Shown here in pieces: positions 36,253-47,233 of a stretch of DNA of 64,000 nt. The notes under the pieces were generated by a model, which was given only the letters and a program-made list of their open reading frames with translations, had not been told where the DNA came from and ran no database searches. Source of the DNA: Marivita geojedonensis (lineage in GTDB: Bacteria; Pseudomonadota; Alphaproteobacteria; Rhodobacterales; Rhodobacteraceae). Each line of letters starts with the position of its first letter. The first letter of the stretch is position 1. The position numbers and the translations under genes are program-made. The DNA lies in assembly GCF_002115805.1 (NCBI RefSeq), contig NZ_JFKC01000002.1, forward strand, positions 124,001 to 188,000, given 5' to 3'.

Positions 36253-37176
36253 TTAGAAGCTCATCGACAGACCCAGCGAGTAGCTATCGCTGGTGTTGTC
36301 GTTGCCGTCATCGCTGTAACCGTAACCCAAGTGAGCGGCGAGTCCGCCACCCAGATCGTAGGTAGCCGCAAGGCCCCAGCCGGAGCTATCACCGATGCCA
36401 CCGACGGCCCAATCATCGTATTCGCCGTAGTTCACACCGATGGACAGTGCGTTCATGGTGTAACCGACACCGATGCCCATGTGCGTTGCATCATCCGGCC
36501 CACCTTCGATGTCAGCCTGGGTGTAGTTGATACCAGCGGAGAAGCCGTTAGCCATGGCAACATCGAGGCTCACACCCACGAGGTCAGCGATATCCTCTTG
36601 AGTTTGGAAGCCCACACCAATTCCAAGCGATGCACCGCCAAAGTCGGTGGAGTAGCGAACACCAAGACCCCAGATCGGATCCTGAGCACCCGTGTCGTCG
36701 ATTTCAGCCGACATATGAGCTGCAAAACCTGCCGCGGAGTAGGACACGCGAGCAATCTGGCCATCAAACTGACCGTCGAGACCGGAGTTGGCATTGAAAC
36801 CAGCATGCGAAGTCTCGTCGTCCGCGATCGATGCACCGGCCAAGTTCACTTCCTTCATGACCGCGTCGAGCGCGCCATCGGTGTCACCCATGTCGAGGCG
36901 CAGGCCGCCGTACGACAGGAAGTATGTTTCGCCACCCTGGGTAGTGTTGCCGAATGCACCGTTTTCGTCGAGGTCAACGGATGCACCAAATGCCAGACCA
37001 CCATCGGATTCGCCGGTCATTGCGAATGTGACGTCGATGTCGGTGTGCCACTGGTCAGTTGCGTACTTGTCGCCGCCGATGATGCCGATTTCTGCATAAC
37101 CGGAGATCGAAACTTCGGCTGCTGCGATGCCAGCAGTTGCAACCAGCGCGGTGGAAGCAAGAAGAAGAGTTTTCAT
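36253..37176 (-). CDS. Outer-membrane porin (Rhodobacter type)
   Basis: 307 residues. The signal peptide MKTLLLASTALVATAGIAAA precedes EVSISGYAEIGIIGG, the usual start of the mature barrel. The rest alternates short polar strands with glycine/aspartate-rich turns, and the protein ends SLGLSMSF, with the terminal phenylalanine required by the BAM machinery. It forms a general diffusion channel. GAGGG sits five bases before the ATG. A 274-bp leader upstream contains a GACAAG-ttcgg-CTTGTC inverted repeat (37373-37389) that could be an operator. Confidence 0.93.
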   Translation of the reverse strand: MKTLLLASTALVATAGIAAAEVSISGYAEIGIIGGDKYATDQWHTDIDVTFAMTGESDGGLAFGASVDLDENGAFGNTTQGGETYFLSYGGLRLDMGDTDGALDAVMKEVNLAGASIADDETSHAGFNANSGLDGQFDGQIARVSYSAAGFAAHMSAEIDDTGAQDPIWGLGVRYSTDFGGASLGIGVGFQTQEDIADLVGVSLDVAMANGFSAGINYTQADIEGGPDDATHMGIGVGYTMNALSIGVNYGEYDDWAVGGIGDSSGWGLAATYDLGGGLAAHLGYGYSDDGNDNTSDSYSLGLSMSF

Positions 37177-37450
37177 TTTTTCCCTCATGTGTTCGTAAGG
37201 CACGTACCAAACCGGAAGGTCCGGATTAGCTGGAAACTCTATGCTCTTTGGCGGGTCATGTTTGCAAGCCAAGGTGACCCCCCTTTCCCAACTTCGCCAT
37301 CTGTGATGCTCATTTGCCACAAGGTTTGTTCCGGGCTTTTCCCTTTGAAAGAACACAGGCTTATTGTGCAAAGACAAGTTCGGCTTGTCGGGATAGGGAT
37401 CGGCTTGTATGCAAAGCAAGAGGCAAACAGGCAAACGAGGGCAGTCTCTT

Positions 37451-37960
37451 ATGGACCTTACACGTTTCAGGACAGGTTTAGGCGTTGCCCTTATAGGTGC
37501 GTTTGTTTCAGGCTGTGGGTTTTTCGGCGGGTCGGAAGACCGCGAACCGGTCGAGACACGACCGGCACAGGAGATCATGGATGAAATCCAGGAACAACGC
37601 CGCCCCTACAGGGCGCAGTCCTCGCTGTTCGATTTCTTCCGGAATCGCAATGACGCCGGACAGGTGGGCGCGGTTAACAAGTATATTTGGAACGCTGCTC
37701 TCGAGACGCTTGATTTCCTTCCGGTTCAATCGGTTGATCCGTTCACAGGCGTGATCACCACCGGGTATGGAACGCCGCCGGGTGGCGGCCGTGCCTATCG
37801 GGCAACCATTCTGGTGAACGATCCTGCGCTGGATGCGCGGTCCCTGAACATCGCGCTGATGACCCGGTCCGGTCCAGTCAGCGCGGCCACCGTGCGGGCG
37901 GTTGAGGATGCGATCCTGACGCGGGCGCGGCAGCTGCGACAGCAGGACAGCGGTTTCTGA
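37451..37960 (+). CDS. DUF3576 lipoprotein
   Basis: 169 residues. The N-terminus MDLTRFRTGLGVALIGAFVSGCGFFGG has a lipobox (VSGC). After a charged linker comes the DUF3576 domain (SLFDFFRNRNDAGQVGAVNKYIWNAALETLDFLPVQSVDPFTGVITTGYG and RAYRATILVNDPALDARSLNIALM). The family is widespread in alphaproteobacteria and its function is unknown. The start was placed so that the lipobox sits at a normal distance from the N-terminus; an upstream ATG at 37409 has no such support. Confidence 0.88.
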   Translation: MDLTRFRTGLGVALIGAFVSGCGFFGGSEDREPVETRPAQEIMDEIQEQRRPYRAQSSLFDFFRNRNDAGQVGAVNKYIWNAALETLDFLPVQSVDPFTGVITTGYGTPPGGGRAYRATILVNDPALDARSLNIALMTRSGPVSAATVRAVEDAILTRARQLRQQDSGF

Positions 37961-38016
37961 TTTTTCGAAGGTGTGCCCCGAGCGCCAATGGCTTGGGTCG
38001 GCTGTGCCGAAGATGG

Positions 38017-39279
38017 TCAGTCTCTGGGGTGCCGCACGGGATGAGTGGCGGCGAGGTCGTCAACCCATTTCAGCTGCCTTGGCAGACACACCCGTTTGAG
38101 ATCGTAGCGCTCTCTGGCGAATCGGCGGGCGTTTGACCCCAGGAAATCGCGCCGTTCGGGTGAGTCGAGAAGAGCGCAGGTTTCCTCGACGAGCCTTTCC
38201 CTGTCGAAGAAGTCCACAAGAACACCGGTCTGCCCACCGATGATGGCCTCCCGCACCGGCGCGGTATCAGAGGCAACAATGGCGCATTTGGCACTCATCG
38301 CTTCGATCAGGGACCAGGACAGGACAAATGGGTAGGTCAGATAGACATGCACCGTGCTGACCTGAATCATCGACAGGAACGTCGGGTAGGGAACGCGCCC
38401 CAGGAAGTGAACGCGGGCCCAGTCCTGATCCGGGATCTGCGGGCGGACTTCATCAATGAAGATCTGTTTCCAGGTCTGGCCCTGTGGTGGCTTCGCGCCA
38501 TAGCTGGTTTCGTCGCCACCCAGCAGCACCACCTGCGCATTGGGTCGGCGGCGCAGCAGGTCGGGCAGGGCGCGCATGAAGATGTGGTATCCGCGATAGG
38601 GCTCGAGATTGCGGTTGATGAAGGTGATCACCTCATCCCTCGGTGTCACCTCGCGCCCATCAGGAAGCTGTAGTTTGGCATCCGGATTGGCGACAATCGC
38701 ATTGGTATCGACCCCGTCGTGACATGTCGTGATCCGCGACTGGTACGCGTCCGGATAGGTGCCCGCCTGATACTGCGTCGGGCTGAGGCCCGCATCCATC
38801 ACCTCTTCGTGCAGGCGGTTGTTAAGGTTTTTCATCCGCAGACGCAGCGCGTCGCGTCCGGGTGTCGGGCTTGGGAATTCGGGGTCGAAGCCTGTCTCGT
38901 GTTTGCTCGACCGATGATAGAGCTCGCAATAAAGTCCCAAACGCGCATCCGGCCAGACATCCTTGAGGAACAGGCTTTCGCCCCAGCCGTGGTGGGCGAG
39001 GATCACATCGGGGACAAAGCCACGCTCTTTCAGAGCGAGAGCCGCCTCAAAGCAGCTTGTCCCACGCAGTATCTTCGTTTCGAAATCAGCGAGCCACGGG
39101 TGAACGCCCTGCGTTGTCGATCCCTTTACGGTATAGGGTAGAACGTTGATCCCTTTCCATTTGGTTGGCTCCTTGACCCGAGGGGTCAGCACCACAACCT
39201 GATCGCCGCGTTCTGCAAGGGCGGGACCCAAGTGCTTGAACTGAGCGGGGAAGTTTTGGTGAATCAACAAAATGTTCAT
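38017..39279 (-). CDS. Glycosyltransferase (GT4 family)
   Basis: 420 residues. The N-terminal Rossmann half starts [34 protein letters not shown]. The C-terminal GT-B half has [45 protein letters not shown] and [31 protein letters not shown], where the EX7E-type nucleotide-binding glutamates lie. It probably adds a sugar to a surface polysaccharide. No other polysaccharide genes adjoin it. The start at MNILLI matches the family and leaves a 212-bp divergent region to leuS. Confidence 0.88.
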   Translation of the reverse strand: MNILLIHQNFPAQFKHLGPALAERGDQVVVLTPRVKEPTKWKGINVLPYTVKGSTTQGVHPWLADFETKILRGTSCFEAALALKERGFVPDVILAHHGWGESLFLKDVWPDARLGLYCELYHRSSKHETGFDPEFPSPTPGRDALRLRMKNLNNRLHEEVMDAGLSPTQYQAGTYPDAYQSRITTCHDGVDTNAIVANPDAKLQLPDGREVTPRDEVITFINRNLEPYRGYHIFMRALPDLLRRRPNAQVVLLGGDETSYGAKPPQGQTWKQIFIDEVRPQIPDQDWARVHFLGRVPYPTFLSMIQVSTVHVYLTYPFVLSWSLIEAMSAKCAIVASDTAPVREAIIGGQTGVLVDFFDRERLVEETCALLDSPERRDFLGSNARRFARERYDLKRVCLPRQLKWVDDLAATHPVRHPRD

Positions 39280-39491
39280 ACGAAAACGCCGTGACAAACG
39301 AAGGCAACGCGCTCTGTATGGAGGCAATTCGGATCAATCACAACGCCGCACATAGATCCGGCGGGGTCTTTGCGCGCTCGATGTCTGTTGCATCAATGCC
39401 CGCCAATGGCAGAGCGGCGGGACTGGACCATCGCGCAGCATCGTCCTATCACGCGCTGCAACACGTCATTGAACACCACGAGGACATGCCC

Positions 39492-42077
39492 ATGTCGCGT
39501 TACGACCCTTCTGTCATTGAGCCGAAATGGCAGGCTGCCTGGGAAGAGCAGAACACGTTCCGCGCCGTGCGGTCGGACGACAAGCCGAAATACTACGTGC
39601 TCGAGATGTTCCCCTACCCGTCAGGCCGCATCCATATCGGCCATGTGCGCAACTACACGATGGGCGACGTGATCGCGCGCTACAAGCTGTCCACCGGGCA
39701 TAACGTGTTGCATCCGATGGGATTTGACGCGTTTGGGATGCCGGCCGAAAACGCCGCAATGGCGTCGGGCGGGCACCCGAAGGATTGGACCTATTCCAAC
39801 ATCGACACGATGGTCAGCCAGATGAAGCCTTTGGGCTTCGGTCTCGACTGGTCGCGCATGTTCGCGACGTGTGATCCGGAATATTACGGCCAGCAGCAGG
39901 CGCTGTTCCTCGACATGCTGGAGGCCGGGCTGGTCTACCGCAAGAACGCGGTGGTGAACTGGGATCCGGTGGATATGACCGTTCTCGCCAACGAACAGGT
40001 GATCGACGGCAAGGGCTGGCGCTCGGGTGCCGAAGTGGAGCGGCGCGAGCTGACGCAGTGGTTCTTCAAGATCAGCGATATGTCTGAAGAACTGCTGGAC
40101 GCTTTGGATACGCTGGACGATTGGCCCGCCAAGGTGAAGTTGATGCAGGCGAACTGGATCGGTAAATCCCGTGGCCTTCAGTTTGCGTTCTCGACGATTG
40201 ACGCGCCGGATGGGTTTGACCGGATCGAGGTCTACACGACCCGTCCCGACACATTGATGGGCGCGTCGTTTGTCGGCATTTCTCCCGACCATCCTCTCGC
40301 CAAGCATCTGGAAAAGGACAACGCCGAACTGGCCGCGTTCAATGCAGAGTGCCGCAAAGGTGGAACCACGGAAGAGGCGTTGGAGAAGGCCGAGAAGCGC
40401 GGTTTCGACACCGGGCTGCGCGTCCGCCATCCCTTTGATACCGCGTGGGAATTGCCGGTCTATGTCGCCAACTTCATCCTGATGGATTATGGCACCGGTG
40501 CGATCTTCGGCTGCCCGGCGCATGACCAGCGCGACCTTGATTTCGCGCGGAAATACGACCTGCCGGTGCAGAGCACCTTCGTGCCTGCGACGGGTGAGGA
40601 TGCGTTCATCCTGCCCGAAGACGGTGGCCCGGCTTATGTGCCGCCCAAGCCCGAAACCGTGCGCTATGTCCGTGGCTTTGCTGGCGAAGAAGCGCAGACC
40701 GGGAACGATGCCATCGAAGCGGCCATCGGCTTCTGCGAAGAGAACGGCGTCGGCCATGGCGTAACCAAGTTCCGCCTGCGTGACTGGGGTCTCAGCCGCC
40801 AGCGCTATTGGGGCTGTCCGATACCGGTGGTGCATTGCGATGCCTGCGGCGTCGTCCCGGAGAAGAAAGAAAACCTTCCGATCGCGCTTCCTTATGACGA
40901 GGATGGCAAGCCCATCGACTTCTCGATCCCCGGCAACCCGCTGGATCGTCACCCGTCGTGGCGCAATTGCCCGTGCCCGTCCTGTGGCCAACCCGCCAAG
41001 CGGGAAACCGACACGATGGACACGTTTGTCGATTCGTCCTGGTACTTTGCCCGCTTCACCGCGCCACGTGCGGATACGCCGACGGATATGGCGGATGCGG
41101 AGTATTGGATGAATGTCGACCAGTATATCGGCGGCATCGAACACGCGATCCTGCACCTGCTCTATTCGCGCTTCTTTGCGCGCGCCATGTACATCACCGG
41201 ACACCTGCCGGAACGCTGCAAGGAGCCGTTCAACGCGCTCTTTACGCAGGGCATGGTCACTCACGCGATCTACAAGACCACCGGCACGGATGGACGCCCC
41301 GTTTATCACTACCCGGAAGACGTGGAACTGCGCGACGGCAAAGGCTTCCTGAAAGACGGCACCGAGGTCGAGATCATCCCTTCGGCCAAAATGTCGAAGT
41401 CGAAGAACAACGTGGTCGATCCGGTGGCGATCATCCAGCAATACGGCGCAGATACCGCACGGTGGTTCGTGCTGTCCGACTCGCCCCCCGAACGGGACGT
41501 GGAGTGGACAGCTTCCGGCGCCGAGGCGGCGGCCAAGCACCTTGCCAGGGTCCATCGGATTGCTGCCGAGGTGGCCGATGCTGACGACGCTGCCAACACC
41601 GAAGACGAAACCCTTCTGCGCGAGATGCACAAAGCGATCCACGACGTAACCGGTGGCGTGGAAAGCTTCGGGTTCAACGCTTCGATTGCAAAGCTCTACG
41701 CTTTCACAAACACACTGGCTAAATCCAAAGCCGGGTCGGATGCGAAACGGCAGGCGGCAAAGACACTGGCGCAGCTCATGTCGCCGATGACACCGCACCT
41801 GTCCGAAGAAATCTGGGCGCTGCTGGGGGGCGAGGGCCTTGTCGCCAATGCGCCGTGGCCCGTGGCCGATGAGGCGATGCTGGTCGAAGACACCGTCACG
41901 CTGCCGATTCAGGTGAACGGCAAACGCCGTGACGAAATCACCGTGCCCAAGGACATGGACAAAGCCGAGGTTGAAAAGCTGGCGCTGGCGACCGAAGGTG
42001 TGAAGCGCGCGCTGGATGGCGCGAGTCCCAAGAAGGTGATCGTCGTGCCGGGTCGGATCGTGAATGTGGTTGCATAG
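39492..42077 (+). CDS. leuS: Leucyl-tRNA synthetase
   Basis: 861 residues of the class Ia enzyme. The N-terminus [18 protein letters not shown] is standard, the HIGH motif is in [20 protein letters not shown] (near residue 40), and KMSKS occurs as [14 protein letters not shown] (near residue 635). The CP1 editing domain is present with the conserved [10 protein letters not shown]. The start is the ATG at 39492, eight bases after AGGA; an ATG two codons upstream is possible. lptE overlaps its end by 14 bp. Confidence 0.98.
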   Translation: MSRYDPSVIEPKWQAAWEEQNTFRAVRSDDKPKYYVLEMFPYPSGRIHIGHVRNYTMGDVIARYKLSTGHNVLHPMGFDAFGMPAENAAMASGGHPKDWTYSNIDTMVSQMKPLGFGLDWSRMFATCDPEYYGQQQALFLDMLEAGLVYRKNAVVNWDPVDMTVLANEQVIDGKGWRSGAEVERRELTQWFFKISDMSEELLDALDTLDDWPAKVKLMQANWIGKSRGLQFAFSTIDAPDGFDRIEVYTTRPDTLMGASFVGISPDHPLAKHLEKDNAELAAFNAECRKGGTTEEALEKAEKRGFDTGLRVRHPFDTAWELPVYVANFILMDYGTGAIFGCPAHDQRDLDFARKYDLPVQSTFVPATGEDAFILPEDGGPAYVPPKPETVRYVRGFAGEEAQTGNDAIEAAIGFCEENGVGHGVTKFRLRDWGLSRQRYWGCPIPVVHCDACGVVPEKKENLPIALPYDEDGKPIDFSIPGNPLDRHPSWRNCPCPSCGQPAKRETDTMDTFVDSSWYFARFTAPRADTPTDMADAEYWMNVDQYIGGIEHAILHLLYSRFFARAMYITGHLPERCKEPFNALFTQGMVTHAIYKTTGTDGRPVYHYPEDVELRDGKGFLKDGTEVEIIPSAKMSKSKNNVVDPVAIIQQYGADTARWFVLSDSPPERDVEWTASGAEAAAKHLARVHRIAAEVADADDAANTEDETLLREMHKAIHDVTGGVESFGFNASIAKLYAFTNTLAKSKAGSDAKRQAAKTLAQLMSPMTPHLSEEIWALLGGEGLVANAPWPVADEAMLVEDTVTLPIQVNGKRRDEITVPKDMDKAEVEKLALATEGVKRALDGASPKKVIVVPGRIVNVVA

Positions 42078-42558
42078 ACGCCAGACGCTGTTTGCTTTGT
42101 CTGCGCTCGTCGCGGGCGCGGCCTGCGGGTTTACGCCGGCATATGGGCCGGATGGCGGCGCGTCGGTTTTGCAGAACAATCTGCGTGTCGCAGCCCCGGA
42201 ACGGCGCGACGGGTTCTTGATTGCGCAACGGCTGGAAGATCGTTTTGGTCGAAATGACGGTGGGCGCTATGTGCTGACCGTCACACCCACAATCCAGCGG
42301 CAGGGACTTGCGACCTCGGTCGAAGGGACGACCAATCGTTTCCAACTGACGGGTCGCGCGGATTTCGAGCTGCGTGACAAAGAGATGGACAGCGTGGTCC
42401 GGCAAGGGCGCGTGACCGATTTCACCGGCTTTTCCGCCACCGGTTCGACTGTCGCCACACTGGCCGCCGAACGTGATGCGGCAGCGCGATTGATGGTGAT
42501 TCTGGCGAATCAGATCGTTGACCGTCTGGTCATTTCGGCAGGCGGTCTGCCCGAATGA
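42064..42558 (+). CDS. lptE: LPS-assembly lipoprotein LptE
   Basis: 164 residues. The signal sequence [21 protein letters not shown] contains a lipobox (AGAAC) followed by GFTPAYGP, the classical LptE/RlpB N-terminus. It plugs the LptD barrel in LPS export to the outer membrane. It overlaps leuS by 14 bp and holA by 4 bp. The leuS-lptE-holA order is conserved in many proteobacteria, which supports the assignment despite weak sequence conservation in the family. Confidence 0.92.
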   Translation: MWLHRRQTLFALSALVAGAACGFTPAYGPDGGASVLQNNLRVAAPERRDGFLIAQRLEDRFGRNDGGRYVLTVTPTIQRQGLATSVEGTTNRFQLTGRADFELRDKEMDSVVRQGRVTDFTGFSATGSTVATLAAERDAAARLMVILANQIVDRLVISAGGLPE

Positions 42559-43580
42559 AGCTGCCCCCGCGCGAGGCGTCGGGCTATTTTGCCCGCCCGG
42601 ATCCGGCCAAGACCGGCATCCTGATCTATGGCGAAGACGCGATGCGCGTGGCGCTCAAGCGGCAGGAGTTGATTGCGGCTCTGATCGGGCCGGAGGGCGA
42701 GGCCGAAATGCGGCTCACGCGGATTCCGGCGGCAGAGTTGCGCAAGGAACCCGCTTTGCTGGGCGATGCAATCAAGGCGGTGGGGTTCTTTCCCGGCGCC
42801 CGCGCGGCTTTTGTCGAAGATGCAAATGACACGGTGATCAAGCCCATTGCGGCAGCGGTTGAAGATTGGCAACCGGGCGATGCGCAGATCGTAGTGACGG
42901 CGGGGCAGTTGCAGGCCAAGTCCGCGCTGCGCAAGCTCTTTGAAGGGCATCCAAACGCCTATGCGGCGGCGCTCTATAACGATCCGCCCAGCCGGGCCGA
43001 GATCGAGGCGGAATTGACCCGCGCAGGTTTAGCCCGCCCCGATGGCGCAGCGATGGAGATGCTGACCTCGCTGTCGAAGGAATTGGACCCGGGCGATTTC
43101 CGCCAGACGCTCGAAAAGATCGCGCTCTATAAGCTGGGGGATGACGCGCCGCTCTCGCCGGACGAGGTGGCGCTCTGCGCGCCGGGTTCGACAGAGGCCG
43201 ACCTGGACGACGTGCTCAACATCGTGGCCGAGGGGCGCACTGGCGAGATTGGCCCGGTGATGGCACGGCTTGAGGCGCAGGGCACGGCGGCGGTGACGCT
43301 GCTCATCATGGCGACCCGCCATTTCCGGGCGCTGCACACGGCGGCCTCTGATCCTGGTGGCGTCGGGCAGGGGATCACACGGTTGCGTCCGCCGGTGTTC
43401 GGCCCGCGCCGGGATCGCATGTCGCGGCAGGCGTCCGGATGGGGCATGTATCGGCTCGAACAGGCCTTGCAGATGCTGTTGGAAACCGACCTGTCGCTGC
43501 GCTCGGCCGGGCAGCACGGGCCAGCGCTGGCAATTGTGGAGCGGGCCTTCATCCGGCTGGCGATGCTGGGACGCAGATAA
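42555..43580 (+). CDS. holA: DNA polymerase III subunit delta
   Basis: 341 residues. The AAA+-like N-terminal domain (TGILIYGEDAMRVALKRQELIAALIG) lacks a true Walker A, as is usual for delta. LRKLFEGHPNAYAAALYNDPP and PRRDRMSRQASGWGMYRLEQALQMLLETDLSLRS are family features. Delta opens the beta clamp in the clamp-loader complex. Its ATG overlaps the lptE stop (ATGA). Confidence 0.95.
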   Translation: MKLPPREASGYFARPDPAKTGILIYGEDAMRVALKRQELIAALIGPEGEAEMRLTRIPAAELRKEPALLGDAIKAVGFFPGARAAFVEDANDTVIKPIAAAVEDWQPGDAQIVVTAGQLQAKSALRKLFEGHPNAYAAALYNDPPSRAEIEAELTRAGLARPDGAAMEMLTSLSKELDPGDFRQTLEKIALYKLGDDAPLSPDEVALCAPGSTEADLDDVLNIVAEGRTGEIGPVMARLEAQGTAAVTLLIMATRHFRALHTAASDPGGVGQGITRLRPPVFGPRRDRMSRQASGWGMYRLEQALQMLLETDLSLRSAGQHGPALAIVERAFIRLAMLGRR

Positions 43581-43618
43581 GGTTTGCCGGGCAGAGGCCC
43601 GGTTTTGGGAGGACGGAC

Positions 43619-44203
43619 ATGTACAAACTGGTGGGCAATCGCGCGACACGGGCGTTTCGGCCTTTGTGGCTGCTGGAGGAATTGGGCGTGCCATATGAGC
43701 ATGTCCCGGCAGCCCCGCGTTCTGACGAGGTGCGCGCGGTCAGTCCCTTGGGCAAGGTGCCGGTGCTGGTGGATGGGGACGACGTAATCGCCGATTCGAC
43801 GGCGATCCTGACCTATCTGGCGGACAAGCACGGCGCGTTTACGCACCCGGCGGGCACGGTGGCACGGGCGCGGCAGGATGCGTGGACCTTCCGCGTGCTG
43901 GACGAGGTGGATTCCGTGCTCTGGACTGCGGCGCGGCACAGTTTCATCCTGCCAGAGGACCAGCGTGTGCCGGAGGTGAAGGACAGTCTTAAAGCGGAGT
44001 TTGCCCAGAACCTTGAACGGATTGCCGGTGAGTTGACCTCGGACTTCCTTGCCGGGGATCAACCGACGGTGCCGGATTTCGTCCTGGCGCATTGTCTGGG
44101 CTGGGCGCGGAACGCGAAGTTCCCGGATGCGCCGGAGGCTCTGGTCAACTACCTGCGGCGGTTGCGGACAAGACCGGCCTTCGAGCGGGCTGCGGCGCTC
44201 TGA
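43619..44203 (+). CDS. Glutathione S-transferase family protein
   Basis: 194 residues. The thioredoxin-like domain (MYKLVGNRATRAFRPLWLLEELGVPYEHVPAAPRSDEVRAVSPLGKVPVLVDGDDVIADSTAILTYLADK) has the cis-Pro at KVPVL and the SNAIL-like DSTAI. The C-terminal helical domain contains FLAGDQPTVPDFVLAHCLGWA. GGGAGGAC precedes the ATG, and a longer upstream reading is excluded. It follows holA by 38 bp and may share its transcript. The substrate is unknown. Confidence 0.9.
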   Translation: MYKLVGNRATRAFRPLWLLEELGVPYEHVPAAPRSDEVRAVSPLGKVPVLVDGDDVIADSTAILTYLADKHGAFTHPAGTVARARQDAWTFRVLDEVDSVLWTAARHSFILPEDQRVPEVKDSLKAEFAQNLERIAGELTSDFLAGDQPTVPDFVLAHCLGWARNAKFPDAPEALVNYLRRLRTRPAFERAAAL

Positions 44204-44346
44204 GCGAAAGGGCTTCCCGCGCCTCTTCCGAGAGAATTGTTCGCATCGGAAACGGCTCAGCCGCAAATCCGCGCCAAGGTGTCGGGAATGTTGATCCACG
44301 CCCGCCCCGATTTGCGGTTAGACTGTCCCCGACAAGGGAGACCGCG

Positions 44347-47115
44347 ATGACTGACACGATCCGCTTTACTCTGGACGGCAAAGAGGTCGAGGCCCAGCCG
44401 GGCGAGACCATCTGGGAAGTTGCCAATGGCCGGGGTCTGGTGATCCCGCATCTGTGCCACAAACCGGCACCCGGCTATCGCCCGGATGGCAATTGCCGCG
44501 CCTGTATGGTCGAGGTCGAGGGCGAACGGACGCTGGTCGCGTCCTGCATCCGCGAACCCGTCGAAGGGATGGTGGTCACGACCGACTCGCACCGTGCCAC
44601 GTCGGCGCGCAAGATGGTGGTCGAGATGCTGCTGGCGGACCAGCCCGAGCGCGACGCGGCGCATGACAAGTCCTCGCATCTTTGGGACATGGCCGAATTG
44701 AACGGCGTTACGGAGAGCCGTCTGCCGACTTTGGAAGCGGAACGGATCCCGCTTCTCGACGACAGCCATGTTGCCATGCGCGTGAACCTCGATGCCTGTA
44801 TCCAGTGCGGACTCTGCGTCCGCGCCTGTCGCGAGGTGCAGGTCAACGACGTGATCGGCATGGCAGGGCGGGGGCATGATGCCTACCCGGTCTTCGACTT
44901 CGACGATCCGATGGGTGCCTCGACCTGTGTCGCGTGCGGCGAATGTGTGCAGGCCTGCCCGACGGGCGCGTTGATGCCCGCGACCGTTCTCGATGACGCG
45001 CAGGTGGGTGACAGTCAGGACTATGACAAGGAAGTAGCAAGCGTCTGCCCATTCTGCGGCGTGGGCTGCCAAGTCTCGCTCAAGGTAAAGGACAACAAGG
45101 TTGTCTATGTCGAAGGCATCAATGGCCCCGCGAACGAGGGGCGTCTTTGCGTCAAGGGGCGCTTTGGCTTCGATTACATCCACCACGACCATCGCCTGAC
45201 CAAGCCGCTGATCCGGCGCGCCGATGCGCCAGCCAAGGGTTTGAACGTCGATCCGAACAATTGGCAGGAGGTGTTCCGCGAGGCGACATGGGACGAAGCG
45301 CTGGACTTTGCCGCCAAGGGGCTGAAGGGCCGGGGACGCGAAGTGGCGGGGTTCGGGTCGGCCAAGTGTACGAACGAAGAGGCGTATCTTTTCCAGAAGT
45401 TCATCCGTCAGGGCTTTGGCCACAACAACGTCGACCATTGCACGCGGCTGTGCCATGCGTCCTCGGTGGCGGCGCTGCTGGAGAACGTCGGATCAGGGGC
45501 TGTGACGGCCACGTTCAACGAGATTGAAAACGCCGATGTGGCCATCGTGATCGGCGCGAACCCGATCGAAAACCATCCCGTCGCGGCGACCTATTTCAAG
45601 CAGTTCGCCAAGCGTGGCGGCAAGCTGATCGTCATGGACCCGCGCGGTCAGGCACTCAAGCGCCACGCGACGCACATGCTGCAATTCCGCCCCGGCGCGG
45701 ACGTTTCGATGCTGAACGCGATCATGCATGTGATCGTCGAGGAAGAGCTTTACGACCGCCAGTATATCGAGGCCTATACCGAGAACTGGGAGGCCGAGAA
45801 GGCGCATCTGGCGGATTTCGCGCCCGAGAAGATGGCCGACATTTGCGGCATTGACGCCGAGACCCTCCGCGCGGTGGCGCGTGATTTTGCCAGGGGCAAG
45901 GCCGGGATGATCTTCTGGGGCATGGGTGTCAGCCAGCACATCCACGGTACGGACAATTCGCGCTGCCTGATTTCCCTGGCGCTGATGACCGGGCATGTGG
46001 GCCGCCCCGGTGCCGGGCTGCACCCGCTGCGCGGGCAGAACAACGTGCAGGGCGCGTCGGATGCGGGGCTGATCCCGATGTTCCTGCCGGATTACCAGTC
46101 GGTCATGGATGACGGCGTGCGTTCCGCGTTTACCGAGGTCTGGGGTTCGGAGGATTTCTCGAACCAGAAGGGCCTGACCGTCACCGAGATCATGGACGCG
46201 GTCCACGAGGGTTACATCAAGGCGATGTATATTCTGGGCGAAAACCCGGCAATGTCGGACCCCGATGTGGAACATGCGCGGGATGCTTTGGCCAAGCTCG
46301 ATCATCTTGTGGTGCAGGACATTTTCCTCACCGAGACGGCCAACTATGCCGACGTGATCCTGCCGGCGTCGGCCTTTGCCGAAAAGTCTGGCACGGTGAC
46401 GAACACCAACCGTCAGGTGCAGATGGGTCGTCCTGCTGTCACGCCTCCGGGTGAGGCGCGCGAGGATTGGGCGATCACCACGGAACTCGCGCGGCGTTGT
46501 GGGATGGAGTGGGGGTATGACAGTCCCGCCGATGTGTTTGCCGAGATGAAGCTGAACATGCGGTCTTTGGAAAACATCACCTGGGACCGTCTGGCGCGGG
46601 AAAACGCGGTGACCTATCCCTCGCTGTCGCCCGAGGACCCCGGCCAGCCGATCGTGTTCGGCGATGGCTTCCCCCGCCCACAGGGCCGCGCGCGGTTCAC
46701 GCCTGCGTCCGTGATCGCGCCTGACGATGTGCCGGATGCGGATTACCCGATGATCCTCACCACAGGGCGGCAGTTGGAGCATTGGCACACCGGGTCGATG
46801 ACGCGGCGATCTGCGGTGCTGGACGCGGTGGAGCCGGAGGCGAACTGTTCGCTGCATCCGAGCACGCTGCGCAAGCTGGGCGTCGAACCCGGTGGGCATG
46901 TTCGCCTGACGACCAAGCGTGGGTCTGTTGTGGTGATGGCCCGTGCCGATCGCGCGGTGGCGCCGGACATGGTGTTCCTGCCGTTTGCCTATGTCGAAGC
47001 GGCGGCGAATATCCTGACTAACCCGGCGCTCGACCCCTACGGCAAGATCCCCGAATTCAAGTTCTCGGCGGTTCGTGTCGAAGCGGCGGATGCGGGTGCG
47101 GTGGCGGCCGAATAA
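44347..47115 (+). CDS. Formate dehydrogenase alpha subunit (cysteine type, solitary)
   Basis: 922 residues. An N-terminal 2Fe-2S domain (Cys37, 50, 53, 67) is followed by two 4Fe-4S motifs (Cys151/154/157/161 and 194/197/200/204). The molybdopterin oxidoreductase part has its own 4Fe-4S ligands (Cys234/237/241/268) and the active-site Cys369 in DHCTRLCHASS. The His-Cys3 cluster that FdsA/NuoG relatives carry near residue 105 is absent; that stretch reads AAHDKSSHLWDMAEL without cysteines. No beta, gamma, delta or FdhD gene adjoins it. AAGGGAG precedes the ATG. Confidence 0.93.
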   Translation: MTDTIRFTLDGKEVEAQPGETIWEVANGRGLVIPHLCHKPAPGYRPDGNCRACMVEVEGERTLVASCIREPVEGMVVTTDSHRATSARKMVVEMLLADQPERDAAHDKSSHLWDMAELNGVTESRLPTLEAERIPLLDDSHVAMRVNLDACIQCGLCVRACREVQVNDVIGMAGRGHDAYPVFDFDDPMGASTCVACGECVQACPTGALMPATVLDDAQVGDSQDYDKEVASVCPFCGVGCQVSLKVKDNKVVYVEGINGPANEGRLCVKGRFGFDYIHHDHRLTKPLIRRADAPAKGLNVDPNNWQEVFREATWDEALDFAAKGLKGRGREVAGFGSAKCTNEEAYLFQKFIRQGFGHNNVDHCTRLCHASSVAALLENVGSGAVTATFNEIENADVAIVIGANPIENHPVAATYFKQFAKRGGKLIVMDPRGQALKRHATHMLQFRPGADVSMLNAIMHVIVEEELYDRQYIEAYTENWEAEKAHLADFAPEKMADICGIDAETLRAVARDFARGKAGMIFWGMGVSQHIHGTDNSRCLISLALMTGHVGRPGAGLHPLRGQNNVQGASDAGLIPMFLPDYQSVMDDGVRSAFTEVWGSEDFSNQKGLTVTEIMDAVHEGYIKAMYILGENPAMSDPDVEHARDALAKLDHLVVQDIFLTETANYADVILPASAFAEKSGTVTNTNRQVQMGRPAVTPPGEAREDWAITTELARRCGMEWGYDSPADVFAEMKLNMRSLENITWDRLARENAVTYPSLSPEDPGQPIVFGDGFPRPQGRARFTPASVIAPDDVPDADYPMILTTGRQLEHWHTGSMTRRSAVLDAVEPEANCSLHPSTLRKLGVEPGGHVRLTTKRGSVVVMARADRAVAPDMVFLPFAYVEAAANILTNPALDPYGKIPEFKFSAVRVEAADAGAVAAE

Positions 47116-47147
47116 GCCTTATCGAGCGCTGACGCACGCAGGTTTTC

Positions 47148-47176
47148 TCGGCCACGGGCTTGCACCCCGTGGCCGA
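47148..47176 (+). terminator. Hairpin after the formate dehydrogenase gene
   Basis: TCGGCCACGGG and CCCGTGGCCGA form an 11-bp stem with a 7-nt loop, 32 bp after the stop. Only a weak T-rich stretch (GCGTTTTGG) follows, so it may be an imperfect terminator or a stabilising hairpin. Confidence 0.55.
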
Positions 47177-47233
47177 TCTGCGTTTTGGTGAGGTGACCCG
47201 ATTGGCGGGGCTGCTGCCTGTATCGCGGTCGGA

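Noticed and set aside
39621-42179. 852-residue open frame antisense to leuS
   Set aside because: It covers the leuS coding region on the other strand, is Arg/His-rich without any family motif, and arises from codon bias in GC-rich DNA.
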